A DNA stretch of 64,000 nt from Luteimonas sp. 8-5 (GCF_029763755.1 NZ_JARUVM010000004.1:1-64000), one strand, 5' to 3'. Counted from the stretch's first letter, positions 39,441-50,503 are shown. Notes: generated from the letters alone by a model not told the origin. Numbers and translations are program-made.

Positions 39441-40190
39441 ATGCCGGATGATCCCCGCCAGGCTCCAGACGACCAGGAGGCCCGCCTGCGCGCACTGCAG
39501 CGCCAGCAGGAAGTCTTCGCGCACGGGATCTCCCACGACCTGCGGGCGCCCCTGCGCAGCATCGAGACCTTTTCCGGGATGCTGGCCCGGCATGCCGGCG
39601 ACAGCCTGGACCCGACCGGCCAGGACTACCTGCAACGCATCCGCGACGCCGCCGCCCGCATGGGCGGCCTGATCGAGTCCCTGCTCGACTACGCCGGCGT
39701 CGACCGCGGCCAGCTGCAGCCGATGCCGGTCGACCTGGCCCTGCTCGCCCACCTGGCCCTTGCCGAACTGCAGGAGGCGTTGCCGGCCGGCTCGCCCCCG
39801 CGCGAGGTGCGCGCCAGCGCGTCCCCGGACCTGGCCGTGCAGGGTGACGAGCGCCAGCTGCGCATGCTGGTCACCCAGCTCGTCCGCAATGCCTGGAATT
39901 TCTCCGACGGCGAGCTGGTGCTGGAGATCCATGGCGAGCGTGTCGGCGACATGCTGGAGATCACCGTCCGCGACCACGGCCGCGGCTTCGACATGCAGTA
40001 CGCGTCCAAGCTGTTCGAACCCTTCCAGCGCCTGCACGGCGCGGAGGAAGGCGCCGGCAACGGCATGGGCCTGGCCATCGCCAGGCGCATCGTGGAACGG
40101 CACGGCGGCCGGATCGATGCGGAATCGCGGCCCGGCGCGGGCACCACCATCCACCTCGCACTGCCGGCAGCGGACGCGGAGCGCACATGA
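39441..40190 (+). CDS. Soluble sensor histidine kinase
   Basis: The 249-residue protein consists of the kinase core only: a dimerisation helix with HGISHDLRAPLRSI (H32) and the HATPase domain with VRNAWNFSD, DHGRGFD and GNGMGLAIARRIVERHGG. There is no membrane or sensor domain, so the signal arrives through partners. It is followed, with a 4-bp ATGA overlap, by the receiver-only protein, which it probably phosphorylates. CATAAT (39429-39434) ends 6 nt before the ATG, predicting a leaderless mRNA. Confidence 0.9.
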   Translation: MPDDPRQAPDDQEARLRALQRQQEVFAHGISHDLRAPLRSIETFSGMLARHAGDSLDPTGQDYLQRIRDAAARMGGLIESLLDYAGVDRGQLQPMPVDLALLAHLALAELQEALPAGSPPREVRASASPDLAVQGDERQLRMLVTQLVRNAWNFSDGELVLEIHGERVGDMLEITVRDHGRGFDMQYASKLFEPFQRLHGAEEGAGNGMGLAIARRIVERHGGRIDAESRPGAGTTIHLALPAADAERT

Positions 40191-40624
40191 CCCACCAGGA
40201 AATCCTGCTCGTCGAGGACAATCCCGACGACGTCGAGCTGACCAGGATCGCGTTCGAGGAAGCCAAGGTCGCCAACCGCCTGATGGTGGTGCGCGACGGC
40301 GCCGAGGCGCTGGACTACATCTTCGCCCGCGGCGCGTACGCCGACCGCGATCCCGATGACCTGCCCTCGATCGTGCTGCTGGACCTCAACCTGCCGAAGA
40401 TCGACGGCCGCGAAGTGCTGCAGGCGATCCGCGAGGACGAGCGTACCCGCAGCCTGCCCGTCGTCGTGCTCACCACCAGCGCCGAACCCTTCGACGTCGA
40501 AGCCAGCTATGCGTTGGGCGTGAACAGCTACATCCAGAAACCGGTCGACTTCGAACGCTTCGTCTGGGCCGTCAAGCAGGTCGGCCTCTACTGGCTCGTC
40601 CTCAACCATCCCCGCGAGGCCTGA
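40187..40624 (+). CDS. Single-domain response regulator (Rcp1-like)
   Basis: The 145-residue protein is one receiver domain, with acidic pair E10-D11, phosphoacceptor aspartate in VLLDLNLPKIDG (D66), TT in VLTTSAEPFD and the lysine in YIQKPVDF. The insertion before the phosphoacceptor and the extended C-terminus are typical of Rcp1-type regulators paired with phytochrome-like kinases. No output domain is present, so it must act by protein contact. Translation is coupled to the kinase. Confidence 0.92.
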   Translation: MTHQEILLVEDNPDDVELTRIAFEEAKVANRLMVVRDGAEALDYIFARGAYADRDPDDLPSIVLLDLNLPKIDGREVLQAIREDERTRSLPVVVLTTSAEPFDVEASYALGVNSYIQKPVDFERFVWAVKQVGLYWLVLNHPREA

Positions 40625-40644
40625 GCTTCGGGCTGATTATTTTT

Positions 40645-40788
40645 GACGCGGATCAACGCGGATAAAAGAGCGGATCAACGCGGATAGAGCAAGCAGGAAT
40701 GGATTTACGCGAGTTGCGACAGGTCGCGAGAAACCACTACTGCTTTATCCGCGTTGATCGCTCTTCCTGATCTGCGTTGATCCGCGTC
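40645..40788. repeat. Long palindromic repeat, copy 3
   Basis: Left arm 40645-40690 starts GACGCGGATCAACGCGGATA; right arm 40742-40788 is its inverted, slightly gapped copy. T5 and A5 runs mark the two outer edges. The loop contains the apical hairpin GCGAC-AG-GTCGC. Loop segments CAGGAA, CCACTA and GC(C/T)TTATCCGCG are shared with copy 1, so the two are diverged copies of one element. It lies between the convergent regulator and fbp genes. Confidence 0.85.
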
Positions 40789-40799
40789 AAAAAGACCTC

Positions 40800-41843
<1,044 letters not shown>

Positions 41844-41936
41844 GGCCACGGGGCTTGGTGGAAGACCCGGCCATTGTCGCCGAAAGGGCGCGCCAATTCA
41901 GGCGCGCGGTTCAGTTGCGGGCGCCGCCGGGGAATC

Positions 41937-42251
41937 TCAGGCGGCGGTACGCAGGGCTGCGGCAGCGCGGCGGCGGATTACTCCGGCGAGGTTCTCGCGC
42001 GCCATTGCCAGCATCATCAGCGGCGCGGCCGGGTCGGCGGCGCTCATCGCCCGTTCGGCGGCCTCCATGGCATCGCCGGCAACGGTCATGTCGTCCGGCC
42101 CGAGCATGGAGCGCAGGCTGCGCAGGTGCGCTTCCAGGCGGCGTTCGAAATCCGGGGGGCAGCTGCCTTCGCCGGCGCGCTGCGCGGCTTCGTCCAGCGT
42201 GGCCTCGATGCGGGTCAGCTCGGCAAGGAGCTCGTCGGCGGCAATTTCCAT
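41937..42251 (-). CDS. Hypothetical helical protein
   Basis: The 104-residue acidic protein is predicted to be all-helical, rich in Ala, Glu and Leu, with several Met-Leu pairs near its end (PLMMLAMARENLAGVIRRR). No signal peptide or membrane span is seen. It lies between phhA and fbp on the same strand, 205 bp from phhA, a gap containing a GGGAATGAA tandem repeat. Codon use matches the neighbours. The family is not recognised. Confidence 0.65.
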   Translation of the reverse strand: MEIAADELLAELTRIEATLDEAAQRAGEGSCPPDFERRLEAHLRSLRSMLGPDDMTVAGDAMEAAERAMSAADPAAPLMMLAMARENLAGVIRRRAAAALRTAA

Positions 42252-42344
42252 GCGTCCACTTTGGGGCGACGTCGTCGCACCGGTTGAGAGGGCGCGCGCA
42301 TGATGCGGTGGAGAGTGTGAAGGAGACGGGAATGGGCGGGGCTG

Positions 42345-42448
42345 GGGAGTGAAGGGAATGAGGGGAATGAAGGGAATGAAGGGAATGAAGGGAATGGGAG
42401 CCGCCTCGCGCCCACCATTCCCTTCATTCCCCTCACTCCCTATTCCCT
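42345..42448. repeat. GGGAATGAA tandem repeat with inverted copy
   Basis: Six 9-bp units (consensus GGGAATGAA) run from 42345 to 42398; four are nearly identical. The segment about 42416-42448, after an 18-nt loop, is an inverted copy of the same unit, so the whole forms a long hairpin. It lies in the gap between phhA and the 104-residue gene. An open frame across it on the plus strand (MKGMRGMKG...) is only a by-product of the repeat. Confidence 0.85.
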
Positions 42449-42456
42449 GCTCCGAT

Positions 42457-43356
42457 TCAGACGTCCCCGTCCGAAGCCCAGCCCTCGCCGCTGCCGCGCT
42501 GGAACACGTGATCGGACGCAAGCACCGTGCCGGCGGGCAATGACGGCTGCGTCGCCAGGCGCGCATACACCGGCGTGAAATCCGGCCGCGTGGCATCCAT
42601 CAGCTGCTCGAAGCTGTCGATGACGAAATACGTTTTCTGGTAGGTGTCGATGCGGTAGCGCGTGCGCATGATCCGCTCGAGGTCGAAACCGATGCGGTTG
42701 GGCGCGGCGCTCTCCAGGCAGTGGATGCTCTCGCCGCTGGAGGAGACGATGCCGCTGCCGTAGATGCGCAGCTGGCCGTGTTCGCGGATGAGGCCGAACT
42801 CCACCGTGTACCAGTACAGGCGTGTCAGGTGCTGCAGCGCGTCGGCGCCGATGCCGTGCGCCTTCACCCCGCCCTTGCCGTAGGCCTCCATGTAGTCGGC
42901 GAACACCGGATTCATCAGCAGCGGCACGTGGCCGAACAGGTCGTGGAAGAGATCGGGTTCCTCGATGTAGTCGAACTGCTCGGGCTTGCGGATCCACCAG
43001 GTCACCGGGAAGCGGCGGTTGGCCAGGTGGTCGAAGAAGTCGAGTTCGGGCAGGAGGCCTTCGACGCCGATCAGGGTCCAGCCTGTCGCCGCCGACAGGA
43101 CCTCGTTGATGTCGCTGAAGCGCGGGATCGCGTCCAGGGTCATCCCCATGGCGTCCTGGGCCCGCAGGAAGGCCTCGCTGGCGCGGCCGACCAGGAGCTC
43201 GCACTGGCGCGCGTAGAGGCGGCGCCAGACGTCGTGGTCGGTGGCGGTGTAGCTGTCCCACGGCTGCTCGACCACGCCGGTGGCATAGACCGGGACCTTG
43301 CCCTTGTCGGTATGCAGGTTCTCCAGCCGGCGCGGCTGGGCGGCGATGTCGTTCAT
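42457..43356 (-). CDS. phhA: Phenylalanine 4-monooxygenase
   Basis: PhhA hydroxylates phenylalanine to tyrosine with tetrahydropterin and non-heme iron. The 299-residue protein has the iron-ligand motif LFHDLFGHVPLL (two histidines) and the Glu ligand in WYTVEFGLI, as well as QPWDSYTATDHDVW near the N-terminus. The ATG at 43356 follows a GGGAGG ribosome-binding site. It is divergent from an Lrp-type regulator with GTTGCAA repeats between, so it is probably controlled by it. The pterin-recycling phhB gene is not seen here. Confidence 0.95.
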   Translation of the reverse strand: MNDIAAQPRRLENLHTDKGKVPVYATGVVEQPWDSYTATDHDVWRRLYARQCELLVGRASEAFLRAQDAMGMTLDAIPRFSDINEVLSAATGWTLIGVEGLLPELDFFDHLANRRFPVTWWIRKPEQFDYIEEPDLFHDLFGHVPLLMNPVFADYMEAYGKGGVKAHGIGADALQHLTRLYWYTVEFGLIREHGQLRIYGSGIVSSSGESIHCLESAAPNRIGFDLERIMRTRYRIDTYQKTYFVIDSFEQLMDATRPDFTPVYARLATQPSLPAGTVLASDHVFQRGSGEGWASDGDV

Positions 43357-43420
43357 GGCGGAGACCTCCCGTATCCCCTTGGCCAGACTCTTGATCGTAG
43401 ACGCCCCGGGGCGCAACAGG

Positions 43421-43459
43421 GTTGCAAAGTTGCAAGGTCTGAGGGATTAGGCGCAAGAT
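43421..43459. promoter_or_regulatory. phhA-lrp intergenic GTTGCAA repeats and promoter
   Basis: GTTGCAAA-GTTGCAAG (43421-43436) is a direct repeat with 8-bp period in which TTGCAA is itself palindromic. The second TTGCAA (43430-43435) can act as -35 to CAAGAT (43454-43459), 18 bp apart, for the regulator gene; the -10 ends 6 nt before its GTG. A regulator bound at the repeats would touch this promoter and possibly the divergent phhA promoter. Confidence 0.5.
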
Positions 43460-43465
43460 TCATGC

Positions 43466-43936
43466 GTGAACACAATGGATCGCATCGATCTGTTGCTTCT
43501 GGGCGAACTCCAGCGCAACGGCCGCCTGACCAACGCCGACCTTGCCGAGCGCGTGCACCTGTCGCCCTCGGCCTGCCTGCGCCGGGTGCAGCGGCTGGAG
43601 CGCGACGGGGTGATCGCCGGCTACCGCGCCGAAGTCGAGCCGGAGAAGGTCGGGCTCGGTCTGCAGGCCTTCGTCCGCGTGCAGCTGCGCCAGCACGACG
43701 CGGACACCGTCGCCGCCTTCGCCAGTTTCGTCACTGCCTGGGACGAGGTGGTCGCCTGCCATGCGCTGACCGGCGACATGGACTACCTGCTGCAGATCGC
43801 GGTCCAGGACCTGGAGCACTTCTCGCGTTTCCTGCTCGACCGCCTGCTCGGGCAGGCGGGCGTGGCCGACGTGAACTCGAGCTTCGTGCTGCGCACCGTC
43901 AAGCCGATGCGCGGCATGCCGTTGCCGCCGGCCTGA
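43466..43936 (+). CDS. Lrp/AsnC-family transcriptional regulator
   Basis: The 156-residue protein has an N-terminal helix-turn-helix (LLGELQRNGRLTNADLAERV and LSPSACLRRVQRL, about 10-55) and a C-terminal RAM/AsnC ligand-binding domain (about 68-148, ALTGDMDYLLQIAV). These regulators form octamers and respond to amino acids. GTG at 43466 is 6 nt beyond CAAGAT and would be leaderless; the ATG at 43475 is the alternative. Divergent from phhA, so phenylalanine or tyrosine is a natural guess for the ligand. Confidence 0.9.
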   Translation: MNTMDRIDLLLLGELQRNGRLTNADLAERVHLSPSACLRRVQRLERDGVIAGYRAEVEPEKVGLGLQAFVRVQLRQHDADTVAAFASFVTAWDEVVACHALTGDMDYLLQIAVQDLEHFSRFLLDRLLGQAGVADVNSSFVLRTVKPMRGMPLPPA

Positions 43937-43939
43937 CGG

Positions 43940-45628
<1,689 letters not shown>

Positions 45629-45663
45629 GCCGCCGAGCATAGCCAAGCGCGGGGCCGCGCGCT

Positions 45664-46449
45664 CTAGTGCAGGCGGTTGCGGGGCGGACGGAACGGCAGC
45701 ACGGTGCCGCGCTCGTCCTCTTCGTCGCGGTGCCAGAGGACCGGCACCTCGTCGGGCGAGGGCGGTTCGAACTGGCTGGCTTCCTGGCGCGCCAGTTCGG
45801 CCTCCAGCTCTTCCTCGATCTCCCAGCTGTATCGCTTGCGCGGCGGCTGCGGGTCGCTGCGGCGGAACAGCCAGGCCGCGAGCAGGCCAGCCAGGGCGCC
45901 GCCCAGGTGGGCCTGCCAGGAAATGCCGGGCTCGCGCGGCAGCACGGTCAGGATCATGCCGCCGTAGAACATGAAGGCGATCATGCCCGCGGCCACCGCG
46001 GCGCGATCGCGGCGCAGCACGCCCAGCGCGAACAGCAGGAAGCCCAGGCCGTGGGTGACGCCGCTGGCGCCCAGGTGGACGCTGCCAGGCTCCCCGAGCA
46101 GCCAGGCGCCCAGTCCCGAGCCCAGCCACAGCAGCGGCAGTGCGCGCAGCGTGGCACGCGGATACACGGTGCCGGCCAGGGTGCCGAGCATCAGGATCGA
46201 GACGGCGTTGGCACCGACGTGCTCGGGCGAGCCGTGCAGCAACGGCGCGAACAACAGGCCCCACAGGCCTTCCAGCGTGCCGGGCGCCACGGCCAGCGGC
46301 CGCCAGTCGAAGTAGTGCTGGGCCGAGAACATCGCCAGCATCGCCAGGACGAAGGCCAGGCTGGTGTTGAACGCGCGCCAGATCCGGGCCGCGTCGGCGC
46401 GGCCATGGGCGGGCGCGTCGGGCGGCGATTCGTGGACGGGCAGGTGCAT
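45664..46449 (-). CDS. Rhomboid-family intramembrane serine protease
   Basis: The 261-residue protein has six probable membrane spans; the catalytic serine lies in [15 protein letters not shown] and the histidine in [34 protein letters not shown] corresponds to the conserved loop preceding the third span. The C-terminal 50 residues form a soluble, acidic and Arg-rich tail (about 210-261). Rhomboids cleave membrane proteins within the lipid bilayer; the substrate is unknown. It is divergent from the methyltransferase gene across a REP-like element. Confidence 0.87.
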   Translation of the reverse strand: MHLPVHESPPDAPAHGRADAARIWRAFNTSLAFVLAMLAMFSAQHYFDWRPLAVAPGTLEGLWGLLFAPLLHGSPEHVGANAVSILMLGTLAGTVYPRATLRALPLLWLGSGLGAWLLGEPGSVHLGASGVTHGLGFLLFALGVLRRDRAAVAAGMIAFMFYGGMILTVLPREPGISWQAHLGGALAGLLAAWLFRRSDPQPPRKRYSWEIEEELEAELARQEASQFEPPSPDEVPVLWHRDEEDERGTVLPFRPPRNRLH

Positions 46450-46485
46450 ACCCGCAGGATGGCGCCGAATCCCCCGAACACAAGC

Positions 46486-46508
46486 GTGGGAGCGGCGGAA
46501 GCCGCGAT
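46486..46508. repeat. REP-like hairpin overlapping the rlmI promoter
   Basis: GTGGGAGCGGCGGAAGCCGC followed by GAT. The perfect stem GCGGC-GGAA-GCCGC is the same as in the copy at 10947-10970. Its last three bases GAT are the first half of the GATAAT -10 (46506-46511) of the next gene. Confidence 0.72.
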
Positions 46509-46517
46509 AATGAGCCC

Positions 46518-47684
46518 ATGAACGAGCCGAACCCCACCGTCCGCCTCCGCAATCCCTGGCGCTCCACCCATCCATGGGTGTTCCAGAAGGTCGTGGAGAA
46601 ACCCGCGCAGAAGCCACGCCCCGGGAGCATCGTCGAGATCGTCGGTGTGGACGGCGAGTGGATCGGCCGCGGCTTCTACAACGGGCATTCGCGGATCGCG
46701 CTGCGGATCCTGGAGACCGACCGCGACGTCGCCGTCGACCAGGCCTGGTTCGAGCGCAGGATCGCCGCGGCGGTCGCGCTGCGCCGCGACCTGCTGAAGC
46801 TCGACGACACAACCGATGCCTGGCGCGTGGTCCATTCCGAAGGCGACGGGCTGTCGGGCCTGGTGGTGGACCGTTACGCGGACCTGCTGGTGGTCGAGTT
46901 CTTCAGCGCCGGCATGTTCCGCCACCGCGAGTGGATCTACGACGCGCTGCGCGCGCAGTTCCCCGGGTGCCGCTTCCACGCCTTCGCCGACGAGCACGTG
47001 CAGAAGCAGGAATCGTTCGACTTCCGTGGTTCGGAACCGGCTGCGCCGGCGATCATCACCGAGCACGGCATCCGCTTCCGCGCCGATCCGGCCGGCGCGC
47101 ACAAGACCGGCTTCTTCGCCGACCAGCGCGAGAACCGGCAATGGCTGTCGCAGCATGTCGCCGGCATGCGCGTGCTCGACCTGTGCTGCAACACCGGCGG
47201 TTTCGGCGTGTACGCGGCGGTGCGCGGCGCCGGCGAAGTCACCGGCATCGACATCGACGAAGCGGTGCTGGACATCGCGCGCGGCAACGCCAAGCTCAAT
47301 GGCGTGCGCCCGCGTTTCATCCAGGCCGACATCTTCCCGTGGCTGCGCGATGCCGGTGCGCGCGGCGATCAGTACGACGTGGTGATCCTCGATCCGGCCA
47401 AGATGACCCGCGACCGCGATCAAGTGATCCCGGCGCTGAAGAAATACCTGGACATGAACAAGCTCGCCCTCGGCGTGGTGAAGCCCGGCGGAATGTTCGC
47501 CACGTTCTCCTGCACCGGCCTGGTCAGCGAGGACGAGTTCCTCGGCATGCTGCGCCGCGCGGCGTTCTACTCCGGGCGCGAAGTGCAGGTGCTGAAGATC
47601 GCCGGCGCCGGTCCGGACCACCCGTTCATGGCCCAGGTACCGGAATCGCGTTACCTCAAGGCGGTGTTCTGCCGGGTCGAGTGA
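46518..47684 (+). CDS. rlmI: RlmI-like 23S rRNA methyltransferase
   Basis: RlmI methylates C5 of C1962 in 23S rRNA with S-adenosylmethionine. The 388-residue protein has an N-terminal PUA-like domain (about 8-75), a central EEHAD segment, and the Rossmann methyltransferase domain: [42 protein letters not shown]. The catalytic cysteine lies in [14 protein letters not shown] ends 6 nt before the ATG, so a leaderless transcript is predicted. Overlap of 34 bp with a small antisense gene at the 3-prime end. Confidence 0.87.
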   Translation: MNEPNPTVRLRNPWRSTHPWVFQKVVEKPAQKPRPGSIVEIVGVDGEWIGRGFYNGHSRIALRILETDRDVAVDQAWFERRIAAAVALRRDLLKLDDTTDAWRVVHSEGDGLSGLVVDRYADLLVVEFFSAGMFRHREWIYDALRAQFPGCRFHAFADEHVQKQESFDFRGSEPAAPAIITEHGIRFRADPAGAHKTGFFADQRENRQWLSQHVAGMRVLDLCCNTGGFGVYAAVRGAGEVTGIDIDEAVLDIARGNAKLNGVRPRFIQADIFPWLRDAGARGDQYDVVILDPAKMTRDRDQVIPALKKYLDMNKLALGVVKPGGMFATFSCTGLVSEDEFLGMLRRAAFYSGREVQVLKIAGAGPDHPFMAQVPESRYLKAVFCRVE

Positions 47685-47989
47685 GTGTCGCGACCGGTGG
47701 GAGCCGCCAGTTTCGAGGCTTCGTCCGCATCCAGGCGCGCTGTGTAGCGTCGTCCGACCCGACGGCTGATGTAGGTCGCCAGGCCCTGTCCGGAACGCGC
47801 CAGGGTCTTCATCCGTGCCACGTGGGCGGGGCCGGGGCAGTCCTGGTCGTACAGGTAGACCGCGCCGTCGACGAACCGCACGGCGATGCCGCCGCTGAGC
47901 ATGGCGTAGGACACGACCCCCGAGTGCCCGTCGCGGTTGCCGTAACGGCGGAAAAGGGGAGCCTGCGGTGGACGACTCGCCGTACCCAT
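47651..47989 (-). CDS. Small hypothetical protein
   Basis: The 112-residue basic protein has a compact core (RRYGNRDGHSGVVSYAML through SGQGLATYISRRVGRRYTAR) that reads like a real conserved domain, not a shadow: SGVVSYAMLSGGIAVRFVDG and VYLYDQDCPGPAHVARM have regular strand and helix patterns. I recall similar uncharacterised proteins in Xanthomonadaceae but cannot name a family. Its 3-prime end overlaps rlmI by 34 bp. The start is divergent from rmuC with 83 bp between. Confidence 0.7.
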   Translation of the reverse strand: MGTASRPPQAPLFRRYGNRDGHSGVVSYAMLSGGIAVRFVDGAVYLYDQDCPGPAHVARMKTLARSGQGLATYISRRVGRRYTARLDADEASKLAAPTGRDTHSTRQNTALR

Positions 47990-48072
47990 GGCGCCGATAC
48001 TGCGACACCGCCGGTGTGCGGCCGATGACGGCGCGTCTCATCACGTGGGATGGACGGGGCTAAACTGGGGCC

Positions 48073-49380
48073 ATGCCCGAATCCTCCCTGCTCCTGTTCC
48101 TGCTGGTCGCCGTCGGCGCCGCAGTCGTGGTCGCCATCGTGCTTCTGGTGGTGCTGTTGTTGCGCAAGCCGCCGCGCGTGGACCTGGCGCAGGAGCACGC
48201 GCGCCTGGAATCGGTCTTGCGCGATGAACAGCGCGCGGGCCGCAAGGAAATGCTGGGCCAGCTGCAGACCTTGTCCGCGTCGACCGACCAGCGCCTGGAC
48301 AAGCTGCGCGAAACCCTCGGCGAGGACGCCCGCAAGTCGCGCATGGAAGGCGCCGAGCAACAAAAGCATTTCGCCGACGCCCTCGGCCAGCGCTTGCAGG
48401 AGTTGACCCAGCGCAACGAGCAAAGCCTGGGCGAGATGCGCGCGACCCTGGAACGCAAGTTGCAGGAGTTGCAGAAGGGCAACGAGGCCAAGCTCGAGCA
48501 GATGCGCGCGACCGTCGACGAGAAGCTGCAGAGCACGCTGGAAACGCGGCTGGGCGAATCGTTCCGGCTGGTGTCGGAGCGGCTCGAACACGTGCAACGC
48601 GGGTTGGGCGAGATGCAGCAGCTTGCCACCGGGGTCGGCGACCTCAAGCGCGTGCTCGGCAACGTCAAGTCGCGCGGCATCTTCGGCGAGGTGCAGCTCG
48701 CCGGCCTGCTGGAGCAGGTGTTCGCGCCGGACCAGTATGCCGCCAACGTGGCCACCATCCCCGGCAGCAACGAGCGGGTCGAGTTCGCGGTGCGCTTCCC
48801 CGGTACCAATGGCGACGCGCCGGTATGGCTGCCCATCGACGCGAAGTTCCCGCGCGAGGACTACGAACGCCTGCTCGACGCGCAGGAGAACGCCGACGCC
48901 GAAGCGGCGCGCCTGGCCGGCGACGCGCTGGAGCGGCGGGTGAAGCTGGAAGCACAACGCATCTGCGACAAGTACGTCGCCGCGCCGCACACCACCGAGT
49001 TCGCGATCCTGTTCCTTCCCACGGAAGGCCTGTACGCCGAGGTGCTGCGTCGCCCTGGCCTGGTCGACACGCTGCAGCGCGACTGCAGGATCGCAGTCGC
49101 CGGGCCGACCACGCTGCTGGCATTGATGACCAGCTTCCAGATGGGCTTCCGCACCCTGGCCATCGAGAAGCGCTCCAGCGAAGTGTGGCGGACCCTGGGC
49201 GCGGTGAAGACCGAGTTCGGCAAGTTCGGCGACGTGCTCGACGCGGTGCAGAAGAAGCTCACCGAGGCGAGCAACAAGATCGAGCAGACGGGGGTGCGCA
49301 CGCGCGCGATCCAGCGCCAGCTGCGCGACGTCGAATCCCTGCCCGGCGAAGAAGCCACCAAGCTCCTCGGCGACCTGTAA
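48073..49380 (+). CDS. rmuC: DNA recombination protein RmuC
   Basis: RmuC is a membrane-anchored putative nuclease that limits recombination between inverted repeats. The 435-residue protein has an N-terminal span (about 6-30), a long coiled coil (about 40-190) and the RmuC domain with VKSRGIFGEVQLAGLLEQ, LPIDAKFPREDYERLL and LFLPTEGLYAEVL. TAAACT (48061-48066) ends 6 nt before the ATG, predicting a leaderless mRNA. Confidence 0.94.
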   Translation: MPESSLLLFLLVAVGAAVVVAIVLLVVLLLRKPPRVDLAQEHARLESVLRDEQRAGRKEMLGQLQTLSASTDQRLDKLRETLGEDARKSRMEGAEQQKHFADALGQRLQELTQRNEQSLGEMRATLERKLQELQKGNEAKLEQMRATVDEKLQSTLETRLGESFRLVSERLEHVQRGLGEMQQLATGVGDLKRVLGNVKSRGIFGEVQLAGLLEQVFAPDQYAANVATIPGSNERVEFAVRFPGTNGDAPVWLPIDAKFPREDYERLLDAQENADAEAARLAGDALERRVKLEAQRICDKYVAAPHTTEFAILFLPTEGLYAEVLRRPGLVDTLQRDCRIAVAGPTTLLALMTSFQMGFRTLAIEKRSSEVWRTLGAVKTEFGKFGDVLDAVQKKLTEASNKIEQTGVRTRAIQRQLRDVESLPGEEATKLLGDL

Positions 49381-49405
49381 CCCCCACCGAAATCCGCGGC
49401 CCCCC

Positions 49406-49431
49406 GCTTACGTGCGGGGCGCCGCGTAAGC
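49406..49431. terminator. Hairpin between convergent rmuC and mlaA
   Basis: GCTTACG (49406-49412) and CGTAAGC (49425-49431) form a perfect 7-bp stem around a GC-rich loop. There is no T-run on either side, so intrinsic termination is doubtful; it may stabilise 3-prime ends. Confidence 0.35.
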
Positions 49432-49471
49432 ACGCGAGATACCTTCGCGCGCCAGGCGCGCTCCTCCGGCG

Positions 49472-50461
49472 TCAGTTGCCGCCGACGGCGGGAACGACAG
49501 GCAGTGCGTCGACGGGGACCGTCGGGTTGCTGATGTCGTCGCGCAGGTATTCCGGCAACGACTCGTCGACCTCGCCGCGATCGCCCTGGATCTGGTAGGT
49601 GCGGCGCTGCAGCCATGCATCGCGGACCAGCGCGTAGTCGTCGGTCGCGCCCTCGCGCATGCTGTCGACCGCGAACAGCTGGGTGCGCACATCGACCAAT
49701 TGCAGGCCTTGCGCGAATACGCGCACGGTGTCTTCCTCGACCTGGCGCAGCGGCGCCAGCGGCGCGTCGCCGACCAGGCCGAACACGTCGCGCACGGTGC
49801 GCGGGCCGAACAGCGGAAGCTCGACGTAGCGCGAGCGTTCCCAGCCCCAGGTGCCCAGGGTCTGGCCGAAGTCCTCACTGCTGTAGCGCAGCCCGGCGTC
49901 GCTGGCCGGATCGAAGATGCCGACGATGCCGAGCGTGGAGTTCATCAGGAAGCGCGCCAGCGCCTGCCCGGCTTCCATCGGCTTGCCCTGCAGCAGCGCG
50001 TTCAGCGCGTTGACCGGCTGGCCGAGGTTGGAGAAGAAGTTGCGCACGCCCAGGCGCACCGGCCGCGGCACCACGTCGACGTAGGCATGCGCCAGCGGCG
50101 AGGCGACATAGCGATCCACCACGTCGTTGAAGGCGTGCACGCGACGGTTGAACGGTTCCCCGGGATCGTAGCTGGCCGGCAGTTCGGCCGGCGCCGGCAG
50201 GGTCGGATCGGCCACCGGGTTGTAGACCTGGCCGCCGTAGATCGCGGCGTAGTCGAGTTCGGCCTGGGTCGGCTCGGTGAAGACGACCGCATCGTCGGCG
50301 ATGGCGACATCGGTGTCGCCGGCTTCGGCCTCGGTGGCGGCAGCTTCGACGACGATTTCGTCTGGCGCATCCGCGCGCGTGGCCTGCCCGCCGCCGGCAC
50401 AGGCGGCCAGGGCGAGGGACAGCATGGAGAGCGCGATGGCGCGGGGGAGGCGACGACGCAT
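49472..50461 (-). CDS. mlaA: Outer-membrane lipoprotein MlaA (VacJ)
   Basis: MlaA is the outer-membrane member of the Mla system, which removes misplaced phospholipids from the outer leaflet. The 329-residue protein has a lipoprotein signal (lipobox LAAC, Cys21), an acidic linker of about 60 residues, then the MlaA domain starting DPGEPFNRRVHAFNDVVDRY, with SNLGQPVNALNALLQGK and SEDFGQTLGTWGW. It is the last gene of the cluster. TAAACT (minus strand) ends 7 nt before the ATG, giving it an additional, leaderless promoter of its own. Confidence 0.95.
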   Translation of the reverse strand: MRRRLPRAIALSMLSLALAACAGGGQATRADAPDEIVVEAAATEAEAGDTDVAIADDAVVFTEPTQAELDYAAIYGGQVYNPVADPTLPAPAELPASYDPGEPFNRRVHAFNDVVDRYVASPLAHAYVDVVPRPVRLGVRNFFSNLGQPVNALNALLQGKPMEAGQALARFLMNSTLGIVGIFDPASDAGLRYSSEDFGQTLGTWGWERSRYVELPLFGPRTVRDVFGLVGDAPLAPLRQVEEDTVRVFAQGLQLVDVRTQLFAVDSMREGATDDYALVRDAWLQRRTYQIQGDRGEVDESLPEYLRDDISNPTVPVDALPVVPAVGGN

Positions 50462-50503
50462 TGGCTGGAGTTTACCGGATGACGTCAGTGCGATACGCGG
50501 AAA

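Noticed and set aside
42349-42543. Plus-strand frame MKGMRGMKGMKGMKGMG
   Set aside because: It is only the translation of the GGGAATGAA repeat and runs antisense to phhA.
49381-49471. Intrinsic terminator between rmuC and mlaA
   Set aside because: A stem is present but there is no T-run on either strand, so it is listed only as a low-confidence hairpin.
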